A stretch of DNA of 36,511 nt. It comes from Bacteroidota bacterium (GTDB lineage Bacteria > Bacteroidota > Bacteroidia > Bacteroidales > VadinHA17). The stretch spans positions 1-36,511 of the forward strand of contig DSCJ01000088.1 in the NCBI GenBank assembly GCA_011049175.1, written 5' to 3'. Position 1 is the first letter of the stretch, and each line of letters starts with the position of its first letter. Made by a program: the position numbers and the translations under genes. The notes below the pieces were generated by a model. It made no database searches, had not been told where the DNA came from, and was given only the letters and a program-made list of their open reading frames with translations. This document shows positions 7,906-16,423 of the stretch, one piece after another.

Positions 7906-10092
7906 ATGAAATATAAAGGTGATACCCATTCTGTTGCTATCAGTTTAAAATCAAAAAAAATACTCAGGCAGATCCTGAAGGAAAATCCCAAGCTCGAGAA
8001 GATACTCAGGGAAACGGAAAGCCCGGCTGAAGTGACTGCAAGGATCAGGGAATGGGTCATGAACTGGATGGAAGATCACCCAGCAGCGCTGAAATTTTAT
8101 AGCGGAAGGGAAAATCCACGAAGTATATTCGAAGAACTGCAATGGGATGAGATTGCCGCCATTAGGATACTGGATTATCTTGATCATGCAGGAACGGTCA
8201 TTCCCGACCTGAACCAGCATGGAAAGGAGATTGAAAATGACCCTTTCCGTCTGATGATGCTGGCTTACCGGAAAGGAACGGGAGGAGCAAAACCGGCCTT
8301 TTTCCTTGACATGCTCCATCTGTTCAGACAGTTCAACGGGAAAAAGGTAAGGGAAATACCCCACAGGGAAAAAGTAAAGGAATGGATGGAACGTTATCCC
8401 TCGGGACTTGATCCGGAGATCATCAAACTTCGTGAACAGAACAGGGACCGTATTCTGAACATCATCATCGACCGGATGGAAAAGGGACTGGTGTCCGACC
8501 ATAAATATGTTTTCCCTCCGAATATCAACAGGCGCGAGAAGCTGAACATTGCCAGAAAGTGGTGGAACGAACGCCTTTTCCATCTTAGATTTGCCGTACG
8601 TTCTCCCCGGTTGCTGCAGGAAATGCTCGGTGGGACCCTGGAACCCGAAACCATGGAAATACTTGAAAAAGCCCGCGAGGCAGGTATTCCCACCTTTGTG
8701 AATCCCTATTACCTTTCCCTGTTGCTGGTGAACGAGCCTTTCAAATACCAGGGCATTGACCAGGCGATCCGCGATTATGTGATATACAGCCGGGAACTGG
8801 TGGATGAATTCGGTGAAATCGTGGCATGGGAAAAGGAAGATGTGGTGGAACCCGGCATTCCCAACACGGCCGGTTTTATTCTGCCTTCCAGGCACAATGT
8901 TCACCGGCGGTACCCCGAGGTAGCCATCCTGATCCCCGATACCATGGGAAGAGCATGCGGTGGCCTGTGCTCATCCTGCCAGCGCATGTACGACTTTCAG
9001 AGGGGCCATCTGAATTTCAACCTCGACGAACTGAAACCCGAAGAAAAATGGCCCATACGGCTGATCCGTCTTATGGAATATTTCCGTAACGACTCACAAC
9101 TCAGGGATATACTCATCACCGGAGGCGATGCCCTGATGAGTACCGACAAGTCGCTGGAAAAAATACTCGATGCCGTTTACGAAATGGCACGGGCTAAGAA
9201 AAAAGACAATCTATCCAGAAAAGAAGGAGAAAAATATGCCGAAATGATCCGCATAAGGCTGGGTACCAGGCTTCCCATTTATCTTCCCCAGAGAATCAGC
9301 CCCGAGCTGGTATCCCTGCTGAAGGCCTTCAGGGAAAAAGCCATGAAAATAGGCATCCGGCAATTTGTCATACAAACCCATTTTGAGTCGCCCCTGGAGA
9401 TCACTCCCGAATCAAAGCTTGCGGTGGAACGCCTGCTGTCGGCAGGATGGATTGTAACCAACCAGCTTGTTTTTACAGCAGCCGCATCGCGCAGGGGACA
9501 TACGGCCCGGTTGAGACAGGCTCTGAACGATATCGGAGTGCTGGCATATTATACTTTCACGGTTAAAGGTTATATGGAGAACAGCCATAATTTCGCCACC
9601 AATTCCCGGGCCGTGCAGGAACAGGTGGAGGAAAAATCCCTGGGCGTTCTTCAGGGGGAACAGGAAGAATGGCTTGACGAGCTGAATGAAACGGAAAATA
9701 TCCGCCGCTCTGTTGACCGGATCAGGGAACAGGCAGGAATCCCCTTTCTGGCTACCGACAGGAATGTGCTGAACCTGCCGGGAGTAGGAAAAAGTTTGAC
9801 CTTCCGAACGATTGGGATAACACGCCACGGAAGAAGAATCCTTTCCTTCGATCATGATCATTCACGCTGGCACAGTCCCATTATCAAAAAAATGGGAAAG
9901 GTGACCATTATCGAATCCAAGCCCATAGCCAGATACCTGGAACAACTGGAAGATATGGGCGAGGATCCTGAAGAATACCGGAATATCTGGGGCTATTCCC
10001 TGGGAGTGACCGAAAACAGGGCTTCGGTGTTCAATTACCCCGAATATGAATTTCCGGTTACCGGCGAACTAACCAATCTGAAAATCGAATAA
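7906..10092 (+). CDS. KamA-family radical SAM, PLP-type protein with long N-terminal extension
   Basis: 728 residues, far longer than classical lysine 2,3-aminomutase (about 415). The radical SAM cluster motif CGGLCSSC gives Cys351, Cys355 and Cys358, some 225 residues later than in the clostridial enzyme, so residues 1-270 are an added region with no domain I recognise. LITGGDALMSTDKSLEKIL and LPIYLPQRISPELV are strong KamA-family segments. PGVGKS supplies the probable PLP Lys (about K629), replacing the usual PGGGGK. By hand alignment, the two Asp residues that bind the distal amine of lysine in the clostridial enzyme (D293, D330, recalled) fall on K554 and N623, so L-lysine may not be the substrate. 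The gene has a consensus promoter and a long leader, and ends in a hairpin shared with the next gene. It is probably a cytosolic aminomutase-like enzyme of unknown substrate. Confidence 0.85.
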   Translation: MKYKGDTHSVAISLKSKKILRQILKENPKLEKILRETESPAEVTARIREWVMNWMEDHPAALKFYSGRENPRSIFEELQWDEIAAIRILDYLDHAGTVIPDLNQHGKEIENDPFRLMMLAYRKGTGGAKPAFFLDMLHLFRQFNGKKVREIPHREKVKEWMERYPSGLDPEIIKLREQNRDRILNIIIDRMEKGLVSDHKYVFPPNINRREKLNIARKWWNERLFHLRFAVRSPRLLQEMLGGTLEPETMEILEKAREAGIPTFVNPYYLSLLLVNEPFKYQGIDQAIRDYVIYSRELVDEFGEIVAWEKEDVVEPGIPNTAGFILPSRHNVHRRYPEVAILIPDTMGRACGGLCSSCQRMYDFQRGHLNFNLDELKPEEKWPIRLIRLMEYFRNDSQLRDILITGGDALMSTDKSLEKILDAVYEMARAKKKDNLSRKEGEKYAEMIRIRLGTRLPIYLPQRISPELVSLLKAFREKAMKIGIRQFVIQTHFESPLEITPESKLAVERLLSAGWIVTNQLVFTAAASRRGHTARLRQALNDIGVLAYYTFTVKGYMENSHNFATNSRAVQEQVEEKSLGVLQGEQEEWLDELNETENIRRSVDRIREQAGIPFLATDRNVLNLPGVGKSLTFRTIGITRHGRRILSFDHDHSRWHSPIIKKMGKVTIIESKPIARYLEQLEDMGEDPEEYRNIWGYSLGVTENRASVFNYPEYEFPVTGELTNLKIE

Positions 10093-10134
10093 TTTTTTGT
10101 TTTTTTGATGTTACGTATCAGAAAAACAAAAAAT
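10092..10134 (+). promoter_or_regulatory. 18-bp AU-rich intercistronic hairpin spanning stop and start codons
   Basis: Positions 10092-10109 and 10117-10134 form an 18-bp stem (one U.G wobble, otherwise perfect) around a 7-nt loop (10110-10116). The left arm begins at the last base of the upstream stop codon and the right arm takes in the first two bases of the downstream ATG (10133-10135). It may partly terminate transcription, protect mRNA, or limit initiation of the downstream gene. Confidence 0.6.
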
Positions 10135-11377
10135 GAATCCCATCCCTGAAAAAAACACCTTAGCATTGCACGTACAGAATGATTTCCCCTCCCTGCAGAG
10201 AAAGCGCCGGGGAAAGCAGGTAATCTATTTCGACGGGCCGGCAGGCACCCAGGTACCGCTGGCAGTAATCCACGCCATATCAGACTATTACAGGAAATAC
10301 AACGCCAACTCGCACGGCTGTTTCGACACCAGCCGGGAAACCGACAACATGGTGCTGGAAACCAGAAAACTGCTGGCCACTTTTCTGGGAAGTTCTTCCT
10401 GGAAAACCATCTCCCTGGGGGCGAACATGACCACGTTGAACTATTCCCTCAGCAAAGCCATCAGGCGTTCACTGGAACAAGGCGACGAGATCGTCATCAC
10501 CCAGCTCGATCATGAAGCCAACCGGGGACCCTGGTTGGAACTGGAAAAAACGGGAATACGGGTTAAGGAAGTGCGCATCCACCAGAACGGCACCCTCGAC
10601 CTGGACGATCTGGCCCGGAAGATTACCCGTTCCACCCGCCTGGTGGCTGTGGGAATGGCATCCAACGCCCTTGGAACCGTGAACGATATGCACCTGATCC
10701 GGAATCTTACCCGTCAGGCAGGAGCCTGGCTGCTGGCCGATGCCGTGCACTACGCACCGCATTTCCCCATACATGTGGAAGAACTGGATGTAGATTTCCT
10801 GTTGTGTTCGGCCTACAAATTTTACGGCCCGCATGCAGGAATTCTGTATACCCGCGAAGGATTGCTCGACCAGCTGGAGCCCGACAGGCTGAAAACACAG
10901 GATCAGCAGGCTCCCTTCCGGATCGAAACGGGCACTCCCAACTTCGCCACCATTGCCGGTGTGGGCGAAACCATCAGGTACCTGTCTGGTATAGGATCCG
11001 GAGTTTCACTGAGAGACCGGCTGGTTTCGGCCATGGAAAAGATCGGATCGCATGAACAGGAGCTGGCCCTGAAACTGTATCACGATCTCAGATCCAGGCC
11101 CGGCGTCAAAATATACGGTCCTCCGTTTGAAAAATACAAACGCACTCCCACCCTGTCATTTACGGTGGAGGGAAAAACAGCCCGGGAAGTGGCCTGTTTC
11201 CTGGGAGAACGGGGCATCTATGTATGGGATGGAGATTTTTATGCACGCAGACCCGTTGAGGTTCTGAACCTTCTTAACCAGGGCGGGCTGATCAGGATCG
11301 GCATGTCAATGTACAATACCGGCAAAGAAGTGGAAAGGCTTACAGAAACATTGAACGAACTGTTCAAAACCATTTGA
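10133..11377 (+). CDS. Class V aminotransferase, cysteine desulfurase-like (VC1184 subfamily)
   Basis: PLP-dependent fold-type I enzyme of 414 residues. The N-terminal pattern YFDGPAGTQVPLAVIHAI and NSHGCFDTSRETD matches the VC1184 branch of the cysteine desulfurase family. The Schiff-base Lys lies in LLCSAYKFYGPHAG (about K229), preceded by the cofactor-binding segment LLADAVHYAPH. The loop where SufS-type desulfurases carry the persulfide Cys (R-x-G-H-H-C) reads YVWDGDFYARRP and has no Cys, so sulfur mobilisation is doubtful and the real reaction unknown. It starts 40 nt after the KamA-family gene, with a hairpin covering the junction, and probably belongs to the same transcript. The substrates of the two PLP-type enzymes might be related, but this is only suggested by adjacency. 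Confidence 0.82.
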   Translation: MNPIPEKNTLALHVQNDFPSLQRKRRGKQVIYFDGPAGTQVPLAVIHAISDYYRKYNANSHGCFDTSRETDNMVLETRKLLATFLGSSSWKTISLGANMTTLNYSLSKAIRRSLEQGDEIVITQLDHEANRGPWLELEKTGIRVKEVRIHQNGTLDLDDLARKITRSTRLVAVGMASNALGTVNDMHLIRNLTRQAGAWLLADAVHYAPHFPIHVEELDVDFLLCSAYKFYGPHAGILYTREGLLDQLEPDRLKTQDQQAPFRIETGTPNFATIAGVGETIRYLSGIGSGVSLRDRLVSAMEKIGSHEQELALKLYHDLRSRPGVKIYGPPFEKYKRTPTLSFTVEGKTAREVACFLGERGIYVWDGDFYARRPVEVLNLLNQGGLIRIGMSMYNTGKEVERLTETLNELFKTI

Positions 11378-11491
11378 CCGGATCATATCCTGGTAAAAAC
11401 GAAGAGGAATCATGACAGGGAAAGAAAAATCATAAGGAAAAAATACAGGCAGGAAGTCAATGATAACACCCCATGGTTAAAAACACACATC

Positions 11492-13009
11492 ATGCATAAG
11501 CCCCCACACCAGATGCTGGTTATTTTCGGAGCCTCGGGCGATCTTACCCGGAGGAAGCTCATCCCGGCCCTTTTCGACCTTCACCGGCAGAACCTGCTGC
11601 CCGGCCATTTCGTTATAATGGGCTCGGGCAGAACGGGACACACCGATGAATCGTTCCGCGATCTTTTCAGGGAATCTCTTGAAGAAAAAGATCGGGATGC
11701 TGCTGCATCCTTCCTGCAACAGTTGTTCTACCACCCCGCCGATCAGAAATCGAAAGAAGATTTTGCCGCCCTGGCGAAAAAAATGGAAACTCTGGACAAA
11801 CAGTGGAAACTGAACGGAAACCGGATTTTTTACCTGGCCACCCCGCCGGGTCAGTATATACCCATTGCCTGCCAGCTGGCCGGGCAGGGACTGAACCAGG
11901 AAAAAGAAACGGATGGCTTCACCCGGATGATCATTGAAAAACCTTTCGGTCACGATCTGAAATCGGCTCAGGCCCTGAACCGGAACCTGAAGAAGCACTT
12001 TGGGGAACACCAGCTGTATCGTATCGATCATTACCTGGGAAAAGAAACCGTGCAGAATATCCTGGTAACAAGGTTTTCCAACGGAATCTTCGAGCCTCTG
12101 TGGAACCGCAATTACATTCACCACGTAGAGATCACATCGGCCGAAGATATGGGAGTGGAAAGCCGGGGTACCTATTACGAACAATCAGGCGCCCTGCGGG
12201 ACATGATCCAGAACCACCTTTTGCAACTGGTTTGCCTGGTCGCAATGGAACCTCCCACGGTCATCGAACCGGGAGCCATCAGGAACGAAATGCTGAAAGT
12301 GCTGCAGTCGTTACGACCCTATACAGAAGCTGAAATACCAAAATATGTGATCCGCGGACAGTACATGGCATCACGGGTACGCAGGAAGTATCTTACAGGA
12401 TACCGGGAGGAGAAGGGTGTGGATCCCGTTTCGCGGGTGGAAACCTATGTGGCCATGAAATTCTACATTGACAACTGGCGGTGGGGAGGGCTCCCCTTCT
12501 ATATCAGGACCGGCAAAAGGCTTCCCCTCAAAGTAACGGAAATTGTCATCCATTTCAAACCCACCCCGCACAAGCTTTTCAGAAAAGAAGAGGACAATTG
12601 CAGCACCTGCAACCAGCTGATCATCCGGATCCAGCCCGATGAGGGCATTCTCCTGAAGTTTGCCATGAAGATCCCGGGCGCCGGCTTCCACGTTCAGGAT
12701 GTAAACATGGATTTCCATTATTCCGATCTTTCTTCCGCTCACCTGCCCGATGCCTACGAAAGGCTCCTGCTCGACGCCATGAACGGCGACGCTACCCTGT
12801 TCAGCCGGAGCGATGTGGTGGAAGCCGCATGGGCTTTCGTTGATCCTATCCTCAGAGCCTGGGAATCGAATCACGACAATCCCCTGCACGGATACCCCTC
12901 GGGAACCTGGGGGCCCGATGTAGCCGACTACCTGATTGAAGAACCGGCCATTACCTGGAGATATCCCTGCCGGAACCTGTCGGAAGACACCAATTACTGT
13001 GAATTATGA
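11492..13009 (+). CDS. zwf: Glucose-6-phosphate 1-dehydrogenase
   Basis: Oxidises glucose 6-phosphate to 6-phosphogluconolactone, the first step of the oxidative pentose phosphate pathway; cytosolic. 505 residues, normal length. The nucleotide-binding motif is VIFGASGDLTRRKLIPAL near the N-terminus. The active-site signature RIDHYLGKETVQNIL contains the substrate His/Lys. IEKPFGHDLKSA precedes it and YIRTGKRLPLKVTEI forms the later substrate region. Start ATG at 11492. It overlaps the lactonase gene by 4 nt (ATGA), so translation is coupled. The 114 nt upstream (11378-11491) show no promoter or terminator I trust, so it may be read through from the aminotransferase gene. No 6-phosphogluconate dehydrogenase gene is nearby. 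Confidence 0.96.
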   Translation: MHKPPHQMLVIFGASGDLTRRKLIPALFDLHRQNLLPGHFVIMGSGRTGHTDESFRDLFRESLEEKDRDAAASFLQQLFYHPADQKSKEDFAALAKKMETLDKQWKLNGNRIFYLATPPGQYIPIACQLAGQGLNQEKETDGFTRMIIEKPFGHDLKSAQALNRNLKKHFGEHQLYRIDHYLGKETVQNILVTRFSNGIFEPLWNRNYIHHVEITSAEDMGVESRGTYYEQSGALRDMIQNHLLQLVCLVAMEPPTVIEPGAIRNEMLKVLQSLRPYTEAEIPKYVIRGQYMASRVRRKYLTGYREEKGVDPVSRVETYVAMKFYIDNWRWGGLPFYIRTGKRLPLKVTEIVIHFKPTPHKLFRKEEDNCSTCNQLIIRIQPDEGILLKFAMKIPGAGFHVQDVNMDFHYSDLSSAHLPDAYERLLLDAMNGDATLFSRSDVVEAAWAFVDPILRAWESNHDNPLHGYPSGTWGPDVADYLIEEPAITWRYPCRNLSEDTNYCEL

Positions 13010-13755
13010 AAGCCCCTCCAACCCACGCCCCTCACACCAGGGTATTTCACGATCCTGAAGAAACGGCCGGCCAGCTGGCCGGTTTTCTGCTGGCTCTGAT
13101 AGGAAAAAGACTTGCGGAAAGTGAAAATTTCTTTATGGCCGTATCGGGAGGAAGTACACCACTCCTGCTCTTCCACCGCCTGGCCCATGCAGGCGGTCGA
13201 ATCCCCTGGAACCGCATCCACCTGTTCTGGGTTGACGAACGATGCGTACCCCCCGGTCACCCCGAAAGCAATTACGGGCAGGCACAGCAAGTCTGGCTGC
13301 AAAAGATCACCATGCCGAGGGAGAACATCCACCGGATGCGCGGAGAAGATGATCCTGTAATTGAAGCACAGAGGTACGGCCGTGAGATCGAAAATATTCT
13401 ACCCAAAAAGAAAGGTTTGCCGGCCTTCGATGTTGTTCTGCTGGGACTGGGAAACGACGGGCATACGGCCTCCCTTTTCCCCGGAGACAATGATTCTTTG
13501 ATTTCGGAAAAGAGCTGTCTGGCCATACGTCATCCACAAACCGGTCAGAACAGGATTACCCTGACCCCCCGCATCATCAACCGCTCGAAAATTGTATGTT
13601 TTCTGGTTACCGGAAAGGAAAAAGCAGCACCAGTTCAGTTCATTCTTGAAAATTCACCTTCATCGGAAAAATTTCCGGGATCGTATATCCGGCCGGAAGA
13701 AGGGGAACTTTACTGGTTCCTCGATGCCGGTGCAGCCGGTAGGATTCCGGCATGA
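13006..13755 (+). CDS. pgl: 6-phosphogluconolactonase
   Basis: Hydrolyses 6-phosphogluconolactone, the product of the preceding enzyme. 249 residues, typical for the DevB/SOL family of the NagB fold. Recognisable segments: FFMAVSGGSTPLLLFHRLA (phosphate-binding loop), HLFWVDERCVPPGHPESNYG (the W-x-D-E-R-x-V signature) and DVVLLGLGNDGHTASLFPG (catalytic Gly-x-Asp-Gly-His-x-Ala-Ser-Leu-Phe motif). The start ATG at 13006 overlaps the zwf stop by 4 nt. It converges tail to tail with the DUF6599-like gene, only 21 nt apart, with no obvious terminator between. Confidence 0.95.
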   Translation: MKAPPTHAPHTRVFHDPEETAGQLAGFLLALIGKRLAESENFFMAVSGGSTPLLLFHRLAHAGGRIPWNRIHLFWVDERCVPPGHPESNYGQAQQVWLQKITMPRENIHRMRGEDDPVIEAQRYGREIENILPKKKGLPAFDVVLLGLGNDGHTASLFPGDNDSLISEKSCLAIRHPQTGQNRITLTPRIINRSKIVCFLVTGKEKAAPVQFILENSPSSEKFPGSYIRPEEGELYWFLDAGAAGRIPA

Positions 13756-13776
13756 GACAGAAGGGGTTTCAGCTAT

Positions 13777-14625
13777 TCATACCGAACCCAGAATTCCCCT
13801 GATCTGTTCTTCGCTGTTGAGACCCGAAATGCCCCATATCCGGTTACCTTTCAGGCGCAATCCAACCAGTCCGTTGTAAGGATCATTCATCATATGATAT
13901 TCCCCTTCCCGGAATCCGGTTTTCGTGAAACGGTAATACGCTTCCAGGATCTCCCTGCATTCACCCGGCTTTTCTTTCTCCAGCAGAAAAAGTGTGAACC
14001 TGTCATCGCCTTCCTCATACTGAACCGCAAAAACATCGGAAAGGAATTCATGGCCCATGAAATTTTGAGAAATGAAGGTTTCTGTCCGGGGCAACCTGTT
14101 TTCAGAAGGAAACAGGCTCAGGGCAACAGGAAGGGATGGTTCCGGATCGATGTTTCCGGCCACTTTTCGGGCAATTTCCTGAATAAACCGTTTGGTTTCC
14201 GCATCCTCGTCATGGCTCATGATTTTCACATAGAACCGGCCAGCCACGAAGTTCAGGGTACTTCCCTCCTGGTACCCTTCCGCACCCACATCAACAAAAT
14301 GGAAATCAGGATACCGTTCCTGGCTGTATATTCCGTATGCATGCACCGGCGTGGCATGCCGGTATAATTCCACCTTCACGGGGGCACCCCCGCCCCGGGA
14401 ATACTCGGCAATATGCAAGTCGACAAAATCATAGCTGAGATAGGCATCGGCTCCCCCGTTGATATAATCCCACAGGTTACCGGGCTGGTAAACAGGGTAA
14501 TCGAAGACGATATCGTATCCGTCCACCTCAGGAAAAATGCCTTCCACACCTGTTTCCTGTGCCCTTGCCGAATTCCCTGTCCACAGGAGGATGCATCCAA
14601 TAAACACAAAGGTTTGTTTCATCAT
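13777..14625 (-). CDS. Secreted DUF6599-like protein
   Basis: 282 residues from the ATG at 14625 (ATG 14622 equally possible). These starts give a clean signal peptide: MKQTF, a hydrophobic core, then ARAQETG. The reading frame is open further upstream, but that would place the signal peptide internally and overlap the reductase gene. The mature protein contains GDLW-like NLWDYINGGADAYLSYDF, FHFVDVGAEGYQEGSTLNFVAGRFYVKI and a C-terminal GLVGLRLKGNRIWGISGL, which I associate with the DUF6599 family of Bacteroidota, of unknown function. It starts 12 nt after the Fe-S aldo/keto reductase stop, so it is the second gene of a two-gene operon. Likely periplasmic; no enzymatic role can be read from it. 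Confidence 0.75.
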   Translation of the reverse strand: MMKQTFVFIGCILLWTGNSARAQETGVEGIFPEVDGYDIVFDYPVYQPGNLWDYINGGADAYLSYDFVDLHIAEYSRGGGAPVKVELYRHATPVHAYGIYSQERYPDFHFVDVGAEGYQEGSTLNFVAGRFYVKIMSHDEDAETKRFIQEIARKVAGNIDPEPSLPVALSLFPSENRLPRTETFISQNFMGHEFLSDVFAVQYEEGDDRFTLFLLEKEKPGECREILEAYYRFTKTGFREGEYHMMNDPYNGLVGLRLKGNRIWGISGLNSEEQIRGILGSV

Positions 14626-14636
14626 TTTGGAAAAAA

Positions 14637-15821
14637 TTAAGCAATAAACAGATCTGCAGGCACATCTTTCCATCTGGCCACCCTGCTTATCCTCTCCGCC
14701 ACCTGATATCCCCTGCGGCATGTCACCGTGCATTCGGCACAATCGCTGCAGGGTTCGGAAGGCAGATCGAGCGAGGCGACCAGTTCTCTGGCTTCAGCGT
14801 AGGCACGGTACCCGTAAGTATACATATAGCCCCGCATCAGATCGGGAATGGAAAGCCCTTTGCTGCACTGGCCCAGGCAATCGTTGCAGCCGAGGCAAAA
14901 AAGCGATGCCTCATGCTGAGCCAGGCGCAGATCTTTCATCTCATCGTCTGACAGGTGAAGATTCTCCATTACCGAGAAAGATTCCTCCAGTTCATTGAAA
15001 CTGGTATATCCGGGGATGGACGTATGAATATTGGGATTGAGCAATGCCCATTTCAGGGCGGCTTTTACATTGATGGGCTGGGTGCGGTCGTTGTCGAAAA
15101 AAGCGCCTGCCATCGTTTTCATGGCGATCAGGCCGATGCCTGCTGCCGCTGCTTTTTCCAGTGCATGGTTCATCTCCTTCCAGTCGGCCATCTGAAAATT
15201 GTACGAGGTAAGGACTACATCGTAAAAACCGCTTTCAGCCGCTTCATCAATCACCTCGGGCATGTTCTGGTGGGTTGAGAAACCAATGAAACGGGCTTTC
15301 CCTTCTTGTTTGATCTGTTCAAGTTTTTTCAGCAGGGGTTCAAAAGTAACTGACTGCCTGCTCGACAGGCCGTGCACGTGCAGAATGTCCACATAATCCA
15401 TCTGCAGCCTCTCCAGGCTGATGTGGAACATCCGTTCAAATTCTTCCGGATCGGTGTCGGAAGTTAGATCACCGGTCTGACGGTCCTTTCCTGTTGGACC
15501 CACCTTGGTACCCACGATGAATGAATCGCGCGGGTAATCCTGCAATACCTCCCCCAGCATTCTTTCGTTATTGCCCCGCTGGTAGCCGTGGGCCGTGTCA
15601 AACAGTGTCACGCCTTTTTCCAGGGCTGCCCGTACCAGGTTCGGATTATCAGCACGCATCACCCCCATGCTGACCACCGGTATTTGCAGACCGGTCCGTC
15701 CCAGGGTCCGGTAAACCAGTTTGCCTTCCGTCTGAGACGCTGAAGAGGCCAGCACCGTCTTACCCATCATAACTCCGGAAGCCCCCAGAGCGGCCGATTT
15801 AAAGAAATTCCTTCTGTCCAT
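14637..15821 (-). CDS. Exported aldo/keto reductase with C-terminal 4Fe-4S clusters
   Basis: 394 residues. The N-terminus has a twin-arginine motif (MDRRNFFKSAALGASG) followed by a hydrophobic stretch and SSAS, so Tat export after cofactor loading is likely. The body is an aldo/keto reductase barrel: YRTLGRTGLQIPVVSMG, FDTAHGYQRGNNERMLGEVL (catalytic Asp and Tyr), VGTKVG (Lys), and ILHVHGL (His). The last 75 residues hold CLGCNDCLGQCSKG and CSDCAECTVTCRRG, two Cys-rich Fe-S cluster motifs of ferredoxin type. This domain order is known in Bacteroidota and anaerobes. The Fe-S part suggests electron exchange with a redox partner rather than free NADPH alone. The first gene of a two-gene leftward operon; the 218-nt region upstream has no convincing minus-strand promoter. 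Confidence 0.87.
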   Translation of the reverse strand: MDRRNFFKSAALGASGVMMGKTVLASSASQTEGKLVYRTLGRTGLQIPVVSMGVMRADNPNLVRAALEKGVTLFDTAHGYQRGNNERMLGEVLQDYPRDSFIVGTKVGPTGKDRQTGDLTSDTDPEEFERMFHISLERLQMDYVDILHVHGLSSRQSVTFEPLLKKLEQIKQEGKARFIGFSTHQNMPEVIDEAAESGFYDVVLTSYNFQMADWKEMNHALEKAAAAGIGLIAMKTMAGAFFDNDRTQPINVKAALKWALLNPNIHTSIPGYTSFNELEESFSVMENLHLSDDEMKDLRLAQHEASLFCLGCNDCLGQCSKGLSIPDLMRGYMYTYGYRAYAEARELVASLDLPSEPCSDCAECTVTCRRGYQVAERISRVARWKDVPADLFIA

Positions 15822-16011
15822 GTTCTTATGTATTTATTTATCAACCTGCATATTATGGCGGAAATTTATATAAAAAACGTTTTCATCCGATCAGAATTGC
15901 CCAATCATGTGTCTTTCTTTTTATAACATGCTGTTTTAGTGTTGTGTGCAGAATAATTTGTACTGGTTACAAATAATATTTCGCCTCCCCGTTACAAACT
16001 GCATTTCTTTC

Positions 16012-16019
16012 TATCTTTA
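16012..16019 (+). promoter_or_regulatory. Possible -7 element of the SRPBCC gene
   Basis: TATCTTTA differs from TAnnTTTG in the last base only. It would give a leader of about 15 nt before ATG 16040. No TTG lies at the expected -33 position, so this is a weak call. Confidence 0.3.
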
Positions 16020-16039
16020 CCTGGAGAAATTTTTTTTAT

Positions 16040-16420
16040 ATGGGAACCATCAAGCAGGAGCATTTTATCAAAGCCCCGGCAGAAGATATCTATAACGCCC
16101 TGGTCAATCCGTTTGCCATTGAGCTGTGGTCGGGTTATCCGGCCCGGATGTCGGAAGAGGCAGGCAGTGAGTTCGAGATCTGGGATGGAGACATTGCCGG
16201 CCGGAACCTGAATTTTGAAAAAAACCGGATGATCCGGCAGGAATGGTACTTCGGCGAACAGGAAGAATCGTCGGTGGTAACCATCAGGCTGTATGAAGAA
16301 AAGAAAGGCACCCGTATCAAGCTGGAGCACACGCATGTGCCCGACAGTGAAATGGAAGAGATGGAAAACGGCTGGAAGAGGTATTACTTTGGTGCCCTGA
16401 AACATTATTTTGAGGAGTAA
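16040..16420 (+). CDS. SRPBCC / AHSA1-domain small protein
   Basis: 126 residues forming one START-like (Aha1-type) domain. The pattern IKAPAEDIYNALVNPFAIELWSGYPA is the usual opening helix-grip segment. It continues with EFEIWDGDIAGRNLNFEKNRMIRQEW, VVTIRLYEEKKGTRIKLEHTHVP and the closing helix GWKRYYFGALKHYFE. Such proteins bind hydrophobic ligands or clients; no specific function can be assigned. It is a single gene, transcribed divergently from the aldo/keto reductase and convergent with the propeller-phosphatase gene, whose stop lies 3 nt away. Cytosolic, as no signal peptide is present. GTG or other starts are not needed: ATG 16040 sits at the natural domain boundary. Confidence 0.88.
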   Translation: MGTIKQEHFIKAPAEDIYNALVNPFAIELWSGYPARMSEEAGSEFEIWDGDIAGRNLNFEKNRMIRQEWYFGEQEESSVVTIRLYEEKKGTRIKLEHTHVPDSEMEEMENGWKRYYFGALKHYFEE

Positions 16421-16423
16421 CCC

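Noticed and set aside
7951-8904. 317-codon antisense frame opposite the KamA-family gene
   Set aside because: It lies wholly inside a strongly coding gene, shows no recognisable domain, and mirrors the coding strand's codon pattern.
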